From positions 21,171,835 through 21,235,834 of the forward strand of contig OY365810.1 of the NCBI GenBank assembly GCA_959347315.1: DNA of 64,000 nt, given 5' to 3'. Of the stretch, positions 52,581-64,000 are shown piece by piece. Both the position numbers and the translations under genes were made by a program. Source of the stretch: Bimastos eiseni (taxonomy: Eukaryota; Annelida; Clitellata; Crassiclitellata; Lumbricidae). The notes beneath the pieces are model-generated. The model was not told where the DNA came from. It saw only the letters and a program-made list of their open reading frames with translations, and did no database searches. Position 1 is the stretch's first letter; the number at the start of each line of letters is the position of its first letter.

Positions 52581-55500
52581 GCTCTCTCCTACAAATCGAC
52601 AACCAACTCTCTCTCTTTTTCGGTGTACAGAGGCCTACTCTCATTCTGCTCTTTCGTTCTGATTGTTAATATTTAGAATTTCAACAATAAATAAGTTTTG
52701 TTCGTATGTTATGCGAACACTTAGATGAGATAAGTGCAGTGAATTGTAGTTTCTCCCCACAAACTTTATTTTTTTCATTTTAAGTCAGAACCTCCCTTTT
52801 TTGCAGGGAGGTGATGGTGCAGAAGGAAGCTGGGAAGAGGCGGCTGAGGTAAAGGTGGAGGAGAATGTGAGAAGAGGAGATGGACATGTGAGAGAGGAGG
52901 AGGTGGAGACCTTGGTTGATGATGAGGTGGCGGAGGTGGGATGATGTGGAAAAGAGGATGAGAACGAGGTGGAGGAGGAGGAGGAAAGCACATTTCAAAA
53001 ATTGTTTCAAACGTTTCAATCGTCTTTGGACGTTAAAATATCTGGTGCTGCTATAACTGTCTTCATCTATGAACTTTTGTTGGTAACGGAAAATGAATTG
53101 AAAATGAATTTGTGGCAGATTTGTCAATATTTGAAATTTATCTGAAATTCCTTTGTGACTCTGGAGGCCAACCTTTCGCGTCTGCCTTGCCAATAAGCGT
53201 GTCGTCTCGTGTGTCTCGTCTCGTCTCTGTATCTGACCCGTTATACAGTTGACAAATGACTATAAACACTCTTTACGTTTGTTTACTTTACCGGTTCTTC
53301 TCTGTATTTACTGTCGTTGACTCAAAGTGTTTCATTTTACTGGACTTTTATAGACGATAAATAAGGTGTGTAGGATGTATTATTTGTGCTTTTGTGTACT
53401 ATGTAGTGCGTCGATTTCTCGGCTTCAACAACTTCGCCGAGAACAAAACAGAACTCATTTCAGTTATCGCTTCGCCGCATACAGGCTAATTATTTTAATT
53501 GCTGTTGGGGTTTGCCGCAATACAAATTCGATCAGATCCCTTAAGCAGAGCATTTTCACGCAACAAAACAATTCGCAGTATTCGCCCAAAAGATACTACT
53601 AATAGCATGCAGTCAAAATTAGTGTTTTTAAAGCTTGATATTTCAAATGCGCTCAATAGCATTTAAAGAGACCAAAATATTGTTTTCTGCTGTTGGTGAC
53701 ATTCCCTCCTAACTCAAGTCTTTCGGTCATCTCGCTGATGCCGTTGTTAATCTCTGAACTCTGAACTAAGTCGTGGCTTAAAGCAAACTGCTTTCTTAGC
53801 CGGTGTCACAGTAATAAAGTTCTTCTAAATAGAGTTGTCTCCAATTTTAAAAATGTCTCCCAGAAAGCCATGTTTCCAAAAAAACATCTCCTCACTGAAC
53901 TGGAATCTCCCTGATTTCAAAAGCAAAGTTTCACCTCATTGCTCACTTAAAATCGCTCCTCTATTTCATCGTGATTTTATCTAAACTAAAACTTAATACT
54001 GACATTATTGAAATAAGTTACTTTTATGTACTGGTTCGTTCAATTGAATATGAAACAAATGCTTCATAGCACAACGTAAAATGATCCAAAAACGCCGTTA
54101 GTTAGTCAAGAGGGTGGAGCGGTTCTTACGAAAAGTAGGCAATTTATTAGTAAATGAATTGCACCTAGCCATACACTGTCAATGTAGGCTATGTTAATTA
54201 TTGTTGATGTGCATAATATCGAACCTTTAAAACACATTTGTTTTGTCATTGCATTGTCATTGCTATTATTGTTGTCGTTTTTAAAATAATTATTACTAAT
54301 TAATTAATTAATTACTAATTACTAATTATTATTATTAGTAGTAGTGGTAGTAGTAGGTGGAGTAGTAGTAGTAGTAGTAGTATCGCGTTCTGGGAAGTAG
54401 TGGGGTAGTGGACGTAGTAGTGGTAGTGGAAGAAGTGATGGAAGTAGTGGAAGTAGTTGCAGTAGTGAAAGTGGTAGTAGTTGCAGTCGTAGTGGAAGGG
54501 GCATAGTGGTAATAAAAATAACAATATAAGTAATAATAGTAGTATTGATAATGATGTTGATGATAATAATAGTAATAATGATAATGATAATAATATAATG
54601 ATAATAACAACAATAAGACGTACCCGTTCCAGATAACCCAATTTCTCTGTCTCCGGACAATTTTTTATCACCTGAGGGATCAGAACTACCTGGGGATACA
54701 AAAATAACAATAATAATAGCAATAATATAATTTTCCGTAGCGCTCAGAGGCACGTTCAAGCAGCCCACTGGGATCGACAATTAAAGAACGGTCAATCAGC
54801 CTGTCAGTATTTTTGGAAAAGCGCAGAAGGACTGTTGTACGTGCAAGTGCGCTGACGGATATAATAATAATAATAATAATAACAAAAATATTAATAATAA
54901 TAATAATAATTAGTCTGTATTTATGTTTCGATGGTTTACGGGTAGTTACTAGTAATAATAATAAAATAATAATAATAATATAATAAGAATAATAATTATG
55001 ATAATGATAGAGCCTACTATTAATAATATTGATAATAATGTTAAAAGATTAGACTTTAGCAATAAACATAAAAAGCACTCACACGAGCACTAAGAACAGT
55101 GCTAAAGCCAGCAGCAAAACTAATGCTTAATGAGACAATTATTTAGAACAATATAATGTTTAAAAACAGGATTCAATGAGACGACAGCAATAGAGTAATT
55201 ACTAGTGGTTCTTGGTTTTATGATTTAGGTTGAGCGGCAGTATATATATAAATTATACATACATAGATTATATATATAAATATATAAATTATATATAATG
55301 CATAATGTGCGCTGAAAGCAGTCGTTAACTGTTCGCGTTCATCTCTTGCTCATTATTGAATTAATGGTGCTCTATGATGTTAAATAACGACAAATGATCG
55401 TGTTACGATGACCGCGCATCATCATCATCATCATTAGGATAATCCACATCTCTAACCTCATTCTTAACCCGCAGAGACACATAGTCCTTTAATTAGCAGC

Positions 55501-56503
55501 GCTATATCCAGGAGTTCTAAATGGGAGACCAAATTTTCCACAATATGTAAGAGTTTGCCACGAACCCCTCGGGGGCATCGTAAGCTCACACAGTGGGTTT
55601 TTTTATTGTGGCAAAGTGGTGATGATTTTTGAAGCAGTCACTCACTTGAACTCCAGGTTTGATGTGGTCAACATTTCCGATGACCATTGCTATCGACCGG
55701 AATTTCTCAACTTGTTTGACATAATGTACCTCATCAAATTCATTTCAAAAACTCATTTTGCACTTTTTCCTAAATTTGCTTATCTGATTTTAGCAGCTCT
55801 GTAATATTATAGGTTAAAAAAAATACAATTCCTTCGGATAGCTCCTCAATTCCCCAATGCCCAAAAAATTTCCAATGCATCCATGGCCGAATAACTTCCA
55901 CGTGGATCTTCCTTTGTTATCACGCAGATATCAACAAATTACAATAGACTCCTCTTCGTCATCATCGTTGTCGTTTTCATGATCGAATTGTATCGTCGTT
56001 TTTCGGCCTATTAATTACTTTTATCGCCCATTATTCATTCCGAACAGTGAATCTACCTGTGAATCTACCTGTGTCGACTCATTAGATGTTCTAGCGATGA
56101 ATATGCTTTTGCGTATACAATGTAGGTCAACACAAAGAAGAAAAATTATGAAAGCGAATGTATACATTAGTCTCTGTAGATATTAGACGTAGTCAGACTT
56201 TGCCGTCGTCGCCAGCAGCTGATGTACTTTGTACTATAGCAAACCTTTGGGAGGCTGCTCCATACAGCCACGACTCCCTTAATCTCTCTGACTCTGACTC
56301 TGACTCAAACTCTGACTCTGACTCGAATGTCCTCTCTGTCTCCTAACTCCAGACAATCTATTTGAAGCGTTTGCATTTATTAACATTGCATTAAAATCTT
56401 GAGCAATGACATCATATTTTAAACGTTATGATTGGTTGCCGATGACGACACAATCTTTCTTGCATAATCCTTTTTGGATATTTCATCAGCGGCTGTGGAT
56501 GCC
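52581..56503. other. Host DNA with simple repeats, no gene seen
   Basis: Contents: GGA/GAGG-rich stretch (52800-52990), GTA/GTAGT trinucleotide tract (54335-54490), ATAATA tracts (54535-54610, 54860-54915, 54955-55030), a small TATATA tract (55241-55300), and a single ACAAATTACAATAGACT word at 55934 related to the array at 56504. No ORF of interest. Confidence 0.5.
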
Positions 56504-56902
56504 CTACAAATTACAATAGACTTACAAATTACAATAGACTTACAAATTACAATAGACTTACAAATTACAATAGACTTACAACTTACAATAGACTTACAAC
56601 TTACAATAGACTTACAAATTACAATAGACTTACAAATTACAATAGACTTACAAATTACAATAGACTTACAAATTACAATAGACTTACAAATTACAATAGA
56701 CTTACAAATTACAATAGACTTACAAATTACAATAGACTTACAAATTACAATAGACTTACAAATTACAATAGACTTACAAATTACAATAGACTTACAAATT
56801 ACAATAGACTTACAAATTACAATAGACTTACAAATTACAATAGACTTACAAATTACAATAGACTTACAAATTACAATAGACTTACAAATTACAATAGACT
56901 CC
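56504..56902. repeat. 18-bp tandem array (CTTACAAATTACAATAGA)n
   Basis: About 22 nearly identical units, with two carrying AACTTACA instead of AAATTACA. Being a multiple of three it opens a DLQITI-repeat frame, which is not a credible gene. Confidence 0.95.
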
Positions 56903-56945
56903 CCCTCGTCATCATCGTTGTCGTTTTCATGATCGAGTTATCTCG

Positions 56946-56995
56946 TCCAATTCCTCCAATTCCTCCAATTCCTCCAATTCCTCCAATTCCTTTAC
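56946..56995. repeat. 9-bp repeat (TTCCTCCAA)n
   Basis: About five perfect units directly following the block that ends the 18-bp array. Confidence 0.88.
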
Positions 56996-57103
56996 CCTCC
57001 ATTCTTGGTTTATTCCTCACTTCTTTTAATCAGATGATGCATTCCTACATTTATATAGCGCTCTTCTACTCTGTTGCAGTAATGTCTATATACAATTATA
57101 CAT

Positions 57104-57104
<1 letters not shown>

Positions 57105-57141
<37 letters not shown>
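57105..57141. repeat. (AT)n microsatellite
   Basis: A pure AT dinucleotide run; a second lies at 57773-57845 with interruptions. Confidence 0.9.
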
Positions 57142-57143
<2 letters not shown>

Positions 57144-58392
57144 TGAGCTATAAGCTTAACCCAAGGATTAATTGAGCTTAACCTGACAATTTGACTGATA
57201 AGATTTTGTTTATTAGTAAATTGCAAATAGTTTGGTTATTGGTCGTTGGGATAAGTGTGTGAAAGTATTTTACTTACTTGCTTCATAATTGAAGTTGTGC
57301 AGTGGGCCACAGTCGCCATGCACTACAGATCAATGTGTCGAGACATCAAAGCATTGACGTAATCGAATTAATTATACGTTTGTTTAGCAGTCATTTGGCG
57401 AGATAAATAAAAAAAGCGATTTTGTCTGGAGAATTGCAGTCAAATCGTTTCAAGCAGACATTGTCATTTACGTATATGAAGTAAGTAAGGCATAATTTTT
57501 ATCACAGTTTGTAATTACCTTTAAACCTTACTTCTCGGTCTTCGACCCAATCTATATCGTCGTTACCGCGATCAAATTGTCTCATCGTTTTTCGGCCTAT
57601 TAATTACTTTTATTGCTCATTATTCATTCCGGCCAGTGAATCTAATGATTAGCATTCACTTTGAAGCGAGCGTAATTAATTTTGTCACCGATGCTTCTCG
57701 TCGATTTGATCTTAAATTAGATAACCTGATAGCATCACAACTGAAGCTTGTCGTGTGTGTTGACGTGAAAGCTATATATATATATATATATGATATATAT
57801 ATATATATTCCTTTGTATATATATTTATTTATGTATATATATCATTGTGTTATCATAGCTCCAGTTCCTCTAATGCTTTTGTAACTTACTATTAAAGGCA
57901 ATTATTTTTGTGTGCTATGATTGAACAAATTATGTCCTATTTTCAAACTTCAATGCATGACTTAAACAGAGACATTAATGTACAATAATAAAAATGACAT
58001 CTGGTAAAATAAAGTGGCTAAAGACGGCTCCATTTAGCAGCAAAATACTGAATAGTGATTTTCAACTAGGACTCCACCTCAGACCCGACTGTGGGAGCTT
58101 ATGACTCGCCCCAGGCCCCTTCCTTTCGTGACAAACTTTATTCCGTTAAAATATACACCCATCGCTAACACTGTTTTAAAGGCATATATGTAATAATAGA
58201 TTACACAAATAATCCATTTGGCGCTATTAGAAAGCATTTTCTAGAATATGGATGTCAAGCTTGTAAAAATAATCTCATCTGTATAGAAATGGATGTATGC
58301 AAGTTTCACTGAACTTTACCATGTAAAGACCCCGTTTTTGTAAAATCAAAACAAGATTCTACTATTTGGTGGATCTTTCTTTCTTTCCATCA

Positions 58393-58394
<2 letters not shown>
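57142..58394. other. Host DNA, no gene seen
   Basis: Around 57575-57650 a segment (GTTTTTCGGCCTATTAATTAC) matches 55997-56060, a dispersed duplicate. The rest is AT-rich without ORFs. Confidence 0.45.
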
Positions 58395-58427
<33 letters not shown>

Positions 58428-58450
58428 TCTCTGTCTCTCTCTCTCTCTCA
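58395..58450. repeat. (TC)n microsatellite
   Basis: TC dinucleotides with two GTCTCT interruptions. Confidence 0.93.
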
Positions 58451-58461
58451 TTCGTTTGTCC

Positions 58462-58719
58462 TCAAGATCTTAGAAAGCCGCCCAATGCAACACATGTCTT
58501 TCCTAAGCGTATCATTATTTCCCTGTCGAAGCTGCCATTCGCTGTCATTCGGAAACTGAAGTCATGCTTCACAATCTTGTCATCTTCGTTCCACTTTCCG
58601 ACCTTTATAATCGTTGGTTTTTTCTGGATTGGTGTTGAGTTCCACAGTCGCCGCCTTCTGGATGTTGAATCATTTGTGTATAATAGACGACTCTTTGCTG
58701 AATTGTAATACGACACCAT
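58462..58719 (-). pseudogene. Possible LINE reverse transcriptase fragment
   Basis: An 85-codon minus-strand frame with KVGKWNEDDKIVKHDFSFRM, ANGSFDREIMIRLGKT and ALGGFLRS. The last part is reminiscent of the reverse-transcriptase segment reading F-x-Y-L-G-S, G-x-x-x-x-E-I-x-x-R-I-x-x-A, A-F-x-x-L. No other motifs remain. It could be chance. Confidence 0.35.
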
Positions 58720-61700
58720 TATGTCGATCTTAAAGAATTATCAGAGCCATTGTTTGTACGAAGACTTCATAGTTTTGGAATAGATTTTCGTGACGTCAAA
58801 ACATAGAAAACAGGCGCAACAGAAGACATTAAGCTTTCATACTTCCTACACTCACAAAGTGTAAAACGATACCTACAGCTGAAATAAAAGACAGTTGATG
58901 AATTGTGGCATTAAGATCAGGATACGGCTGCTGCTGTGATATCTAATAATCTCCAGGCGTCTATTTACTGCATTCACTCGCATGCGAAGCTCTCTGTGCC
59001 TTAATCTCTCTAGGAGATCATTTGCCATAATCTTTCTCACTTCTCATGCTTTCTTTTCAAACTGCATACTTTTGAACTGAAATTCCATCCTCTCCACTCT
59101 AACCTCCTTAACACAATCGACCATAACTGCAATTCCTCTGTCTCCTCCCTTCTGTGGAATGCCGGCCATTACCGGGAAATAAATTCTATTTTTCATGCTG
59201 TATGTCTGGACAATGGTCATCCTCCGACTTTACAAATATTTTAGGTAATATACTGCTGGCATACGCTTGTACCATGCTCTGATGTCAAGCGCTTAACTTA
59301 AGCATAGTGTTTTAGATGTTATCTGTATAGCTTTAAAAATTATCGTTAATAAATCGTTAATATCGTTGATAATAAAATTATTATTTAAAAATCAAGAATA
59401 ATTAGGATACCAATTAAGCCATTTATCGACATCAATATAGGCCTACTCTACAAGCATCCAATATGGTCTCAGAGTTATCAGATAATTGGCTTACGGTAGA
59501 TATTGTTCATACGTGGGCGAAATAAAAAAAATGTAATTACATATGTTGTTTCATTTTATATTGATTTTGTGAACCCATTATTAGTCTGTAGACGGAATAT
59601 TGCAGAACGCTTAGCATGAAGCCTTTTGTATTGCGTTCCAATTCTTATGTTTTCCGAATCTGCTCCGGTGTTCAGATCGTAGAATGCACTCGTCTGTCTA
59701 TTTCTAACTGACTGGTCGGCTAATCAAAGGCAAATCGGTCTATTATTGTTATAGTCGTACAAAGGCTGCTTGCAGTGCCTCAGGAACCGGGTCTTTGTAA
59801 TGAGACGCGTAGCTCGGAGTCGTCACTCTGTTCGAAGACAAGGCGATGCGAAAACAGAGGGAGAGTCGCCGCCGAAACAAATGAAGCAATTGCCAGGAGA
59901 GAAACTTTAAAGTCGCTGCAATTGAGTGGTGTCATTGATTTTTCGACCGACCTACGATTGTCAGAGGTTCTCTCAATAGGAACCAAGCGCCGCCTCCTCT
60001 GTAAATGATCGTCCATAAACCACCTACGACGACGACGATGACGACGACGACGTGTGTGGACCAGTGCATGTGCGTGATCGCGTGTGCCTCGTACAATAGG
60101 CTTACAGCCGAGATGAAATTTCTTCGATTTGCACTGAATCCAGGCAGTAAGTGTGTGCGTCAGAATGCACAGAAAGCACTGCAGCAACAGAAACATTGAC
60201 TTCGGAGAAAAGGCTGAAGGCGGTGGCGGCGGCAAACTGCTTACAAAGGATCGCACCACATTACTGCATAATACGGTGTCGTCGAATACGTTCTCTGTAG
60301 GCCTATAGTTTATGTGGGTGCGTAGGTCGTTAACGTACCCCTAGCAAATTTTATAAACTGATAGGTCTGCATATGCCTAAGATTGCCGACGGACACGGTT
60401 TCTTTTAATGTATGAATATTCCATTTTAAATATGGCTTAAGACTTGCTTGTAATTTTTACGAACTTAAGTTGAAGCCATTCGTGCATTCCAGGTAGATTC
60501 GCATCTTCTAAGAAAACGCAATTGCTCCGACTGAGCACTAATAAGACACTCGTTCCGAAAGATTTATTTAATTGTACATGAACTGAGTGTTTGTTGCTAT
60601 CGATTTAATTTCGTCAGTGAAATGTGATTTGCTATAATTCTTCATTTCAAAGATTGTCCAACACAGATCTGTGAACACTGAGAGGAAATGTTTTACTACC
60701 TGCAAAGCAAATTGTAATGAGTTCAGAATGAAAAGAGTCAAAGGATTCAGTGAGTGATGTAATTCTGAGGAAAAAGTCCGAAGAGAAAGGGAGTGTGATT
60801 GGAATATACACATGTAGGTAAGGCGCTGATTTCCAGAGTCCAGGGTGGAGATAATAATTTCTTGGTCAGATTAGACGAAGAGAAATGAGTAAGTTGTTGT
60901 TGTGACCCATGAATGAGAGCGATATGCTCACCTTTCAATTCAAACAGCTAAAATCATTCCGGTGCTAATTTAGGAGACGAAAAGAAGGATCCTGGCGAAG
61001 GAACAGATCAGACCGTGAAATGAACGTTTATTGGTCAGACATGACCGATTGCACTGAAGGTAGGCCTACACGTCTGAAGATTAGTCACATATAAAATAGA
61101 GATGTGGTTAAATCAAACACCGCCATTGGTTTATGGCTGCAGAGGAGGTCGAGAACACTCACGTGACAGTGGACGGATGAGAAGGACAAAACATAGTGGT
61201 CTTATGCAGTGAAGGAAGCGCATAGCGTTCGGTTAATTTAAAATAGGCAGCTCGTGAGAATACAGATGGCATCGTTGGTGAATAAAAGCCCATCGTAGGC
61301 ATAATTTCAAATAAACTAAAGAAGCTATGTCTTAAAATCTTCATCCTTCAGACCTACTCATAGTCAATGTAAGTCGTGGTCGTATAAAAATGCTAGCACG
61401 CTTTTAATTTAAGTTATCTTTAATTGGATGGTTTGTGTTGATAGCATTTTCACGTGGCACAATCAGCATTGAAAACTCCAAAGGGAAACATAACAAAACG
61501 AAACGACGGCGAAACTCGTGGCTGTTTTCATCGTAATAATTCTCCAGAATCGTGAATCATTCGTGCGTATAATACAATTTTACACGAGACTGCGATTAGT
61601 AAACTTGAACTCTGACTTCGCTCATAGCAAATGGACGTCGTCGGATGTTCAGATGAGTCTACAACACTCGTAGATTGACGGAATTGCTCTGGTCGAATAG

Positions 61701-62701
61701 TCAGCTTCTGTTGGTCAGAGCTGCTTTCCTCCATATATCGGTCGATAGCGTTTGTAGGCGGCTATTAGACCAGGATTACACCGACGCCTGCCCCATGCAT
61801 CTATAGGCACCATTCATAGACGGATAGGCCTACAGATGTATAAGAGAGTGGGGGAGGGTGGTCGTCGCAGGAGGCCTGTCGATCGATCTGGCCATGCATG
61901 TCATCAGCCTAAGCTTCGGTCATCTATCAGCTGGTCATCGCCGTTCAGCTCGACCGCATCCTGCAGTCTCGCCACAGCGATTTTTCGGTCTACAGTGTAT
62001 ACGAACATCGACTCTTCAAATCCAATAGAAAGAATTTCAAGTGGAGCTGTATGTATAACTCTGCATCGGTGGCACAGATCCATCGCCATCATCATCATCA
62101 CCACCACCAACGCCAGCAGCAGTGGACTTGCCGGTCCGTTGGTCGCGGGGTCGCAGAGCGCATGCGCCCATATCAATCGACGTTTCTTGGCAGACAGCTG
62201 CAACGCAGAAGGCGTTTGGCGTTCGTCGTGTGTGTACAATACGTCTAATGAAAGTTTCTAATAATTTGATTCAGGGAAGCGTTGCATGCAACCCTCTCCC
62301 TCCCTCCGTTCCTCCTCCCTTCCCTCTCTCGCAATTCTTCAGACGAATTTTTAATCTGCGTCTGATCGCGTGCGCTCAGTCAAGAAGTCACCTGACGAGG
62401 GAAACTTGCTGAACTGCCTTAGAGAATCCTCTCTTGCACTTATCGAGGCAATAGAACGAACAGAGGCGCACGGTCAAACGGTCGGACGGGAGGACGAACA
62501 AGCGGACCGACAGACGGACGGTCTCAGCGGTGGACGATGAGACTGGAGGTAGTCTTGAGGTCGGAAATGACCGGAACGAACGGACGATGACTAAGAACGT
62601 GTGCGTGATCGACGGACGATCCTTATGCAGAGATTATTAACATTGGCGCAATAATTCACATACGATATTTTCCGACAAATCACTTGAAGACAGGAATCGC
62701 C
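58720..62701. other. Host DNA, no gene supported
   Basis: Several short ORFs (for example 59780-60259 -, 61836-62261 +) have biased composition and no recognised family. CGACGACGA tract at 60027-60050 and CATCATCAC tract at 62088-62110. No RNA gene seen. Confidence 0.45.
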
Positions 62702-62762
62702 ATCTGATCTTCCAGTTATTGATCCAACGCCATCGGATCTTCCAGTTATTGATCCAACGATT
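62702..62762. repeat. 31-bp tandem duplication
   Basis: Two copies of a unit containing GATCTTCCAGTTATTGATCC and CAACG, nearly identical. Confidence 0.9.
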
Positions 62763-63340
62763 TACGTAAAGACCAGACAAGAAGAAGGTAGGCCACTGCT
62801 CTCCCTACATCTTCAACTCTGAATAAATCATTCTATAATGCATGGCGTAGGATTTAACTTATGACGTCCACGGCTCCAAAGTTCATCAATGAACAGAAGA
62901 TCTGTGTCCTAAACCAGCGGACGTCTGAAAGACTTTTTACTATAGCAGCATGACATGGAGGAATCTGTAGAGCAATAATTGCTTTTAACAATCCTAAACA
63001 AACATAATCTGCATTTCAACACGTCTTACCAATGGTATACTTGCCCTCTGAGCATCTAATACTTGTGAGCTCTCTGTTTCTGAGTCTGCTCTATTTTGCC
63101 AACGCCATGACGTATAGTTGGGCAAAACTTCATGCTCTGAGCTATTGGAACATGTTCTTAATTAAGACGTCATTCTGTTTTGCTATACATACTGCTTAAT
63201 GGCGATGTCTTGCTAAACGTCATTGATCTGTGATCATACTAATCAAGAGTTGTCATAACACAATTTGCATTTACACGACATTATAATTATGTAATAGTCT
63301 CTCTTATCAAACAAACCCCGACAACAGGACAGCTGGAAAT

Positions 63341-63396
63341 ATGTAACTGTAACTGTAACTATGTAACTTAACTATGTAACTGTAACTGTAACTATG
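63341..63396. repeat. (TAACTG)n hexanucleotide repeat
   Basis: TAACTG units with ATGTAACT interruptions. Confidence 0.88.
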
Positions 63397-63466
63397 CTGC
63401 TCTGGTCAGTACGTAACAGTTTAATTTGGCGTAAGTATAAATCTATTACAAAATGGCAACACTCTC

Positions 63467-63575
63467 AATTTATATAGAGCTCGTTTCATGTATTACAAAT
63501 CATTTTATATAGAGCTCGTTTCATGTATAATGAATTAATTTACATAGAGCTAGTTTCGTGTATCACAAATCATTC
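63467..63575. repeat. Three tandem copies of about 36-39 bp
   Basis: Units of the TTTATATAGAGCTCGTTTCA plus TGTATTACAAATCA type. They resemble the TTATATAGCGC tail motif seen elsewhere. Confidence 0.85.
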
Positions 63576-63624
63576 AATCAGATGTTATTTTGGCTCTATA
63601 CTGAGAGAGAGAGAGAGCTCCAAA

Positions 63625-63662
63625 TTCCTGCAGCACTAGCTGCAGGAAAATCCTAGGATTTT
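63625..63662. other. Adjacent hairpin and palindrome
   Basis: TTCCTGCAG and CTGCAGGAA form a perfect 9-bp stem around a CACTAG loop (63625-63648). It is followed by the perfect 16-bp palindrome AAAATCCTAGGATTTT (63647-63662). Confidence 0.8.
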
Positions 63663-63886
63663 GAATTGGGATTAAGGCTACACTGGTTGATTAGTTTAGC
63701 TTGGAAGGAGTCGATGTAGATTTTTGTCGAAATGACATTCGTCTTACACCTCAGTATAAAAATTATTAACCTTAGCTAATTACCTGAGTTGGTTTGTAAC
63801 GTTGTGCGATTCTTGTCAGCACTGCGTGCAATTTACTGATGTCTTGTCTGCTGCCTTTGGCGCTTTAATCCATGCGTCATGCAATG

Positions 63887-64000
63887 GCTGGGATATATAT
63901 ACACACATATATATATACTTATATATGTGTATATATATATCTTGATTTGTAATTATCAAGATATATATACACACACATATATATGTATATATATATGTAT
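63887..64000. repeat. AT-rich inverted repeats at the window end
   Basis: GATATATATACACACATATA and its inverted partner recur twice, flanking a TCTTGAT...ATCAAGA hairpin at about 63940-63962. This is a likely cruciform-forming or assembly-difficult tract. Confidence 0.8.

Noticed and set aside
47075..52644. Three minus-strand ORFs of over 1800 codons, rich in L, S and C
   Set aside because: They arise from the stop-free GA-rich satellite in all three frames at once, with no domain and no gene-like codon use.
52775..53193. Pro/Ser-rich minus-strand ORFs
   Set aside because: They are composition-driven by a GGA/GAGG-rich tract, in three overlapping frames, with no family resemblance.
56474..56932. 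152-codon ORF with DLQITI repeats
   Set aside because: An 18-bp tandem array keeps the frame open; there is no non-repeat coding sequence.
59050..59235. Possible reverse-transcriptase C-terminal fragment on the plus strand
   Set aside because: Only a short DNGHPPTL-like stretch supports it, which is too little to call.

Overview
The window is eukaryotic nuclear DNA, most likely from a metazoan and plausibly a marine invertebrate. The evidence is long AT-rich intergenic sequence, abundant micro- and minisatellites, relics of CR1/L2-like LINEs, hAT and Tc1/mariner transposons and an LTR-like unit, and no bacterial operons. No intact host protein gene, rRNA or tRNA gene could be supported. The host species cannot be named from the sequence.

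The main content is one nearly complete Polinton/Maverick element (virus-like self-synthesising transposon) at 6874-24935, about 18.06 kb. It has 287-bp terminal inverted repeats starting AGTAGATG and a CAGCA(A) target duplication. Left to right it carries: a TIR-initiated small Cys-rich ORF; two unknown ORFs; a C2HC zinc-finger protein (-); a hydrophobic membrane protein (-); a short beta-rich protein (-); a fibre-like protein with phage-tail-fibre-type repeats (-); the penton/minor capsid protein (-); a coiled-coil membrane protein (-, frameshifted); the double jelly-roll major capsid protein (+); the packaging ATPase (+); four small, mostly membrane-associated proteins (+, one broken); a 458-aa conserved protein (-); a small unknown (+); a retroviral-type integrase (+); protein-primed DNA polymerase B (-, one in-frame stop); a SAP-domain ORF probably once fused to the polymerase; and a zinc-ribbon ORF starting in the right TIR. 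Capsid, packaging and integrase frames are intact, while the polymerase and two accessory genes are broken. The two TIRs differ at about 19 sites by eye. Together these suggest an ageing, non-autonomous copy. No adenain-like maturation protease was recognised.

The left flank (1-6873) holds repeats, a hAT-like MITE with 8-bp target duplications, and a decayed LINE. The right flank (24936-64000) holds a host direct repeat matching the left flank, a relic of a multicopy invertebrate protein family, a (TATG)n tract, a decayed Tc1/mariner, a clean 766-bp hAT-like MITE with GTCTAACA duplications, an LTR-like unit containing a G-rich minisatellite, a LINE relic with an internal triplication, several minisatellites, and a 5.5-kb polypurine satellite (47110-52580) with higher-order repeats of about 1654 and 1350 bp. 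The very long ORFs across that satellite are composition artefacts.
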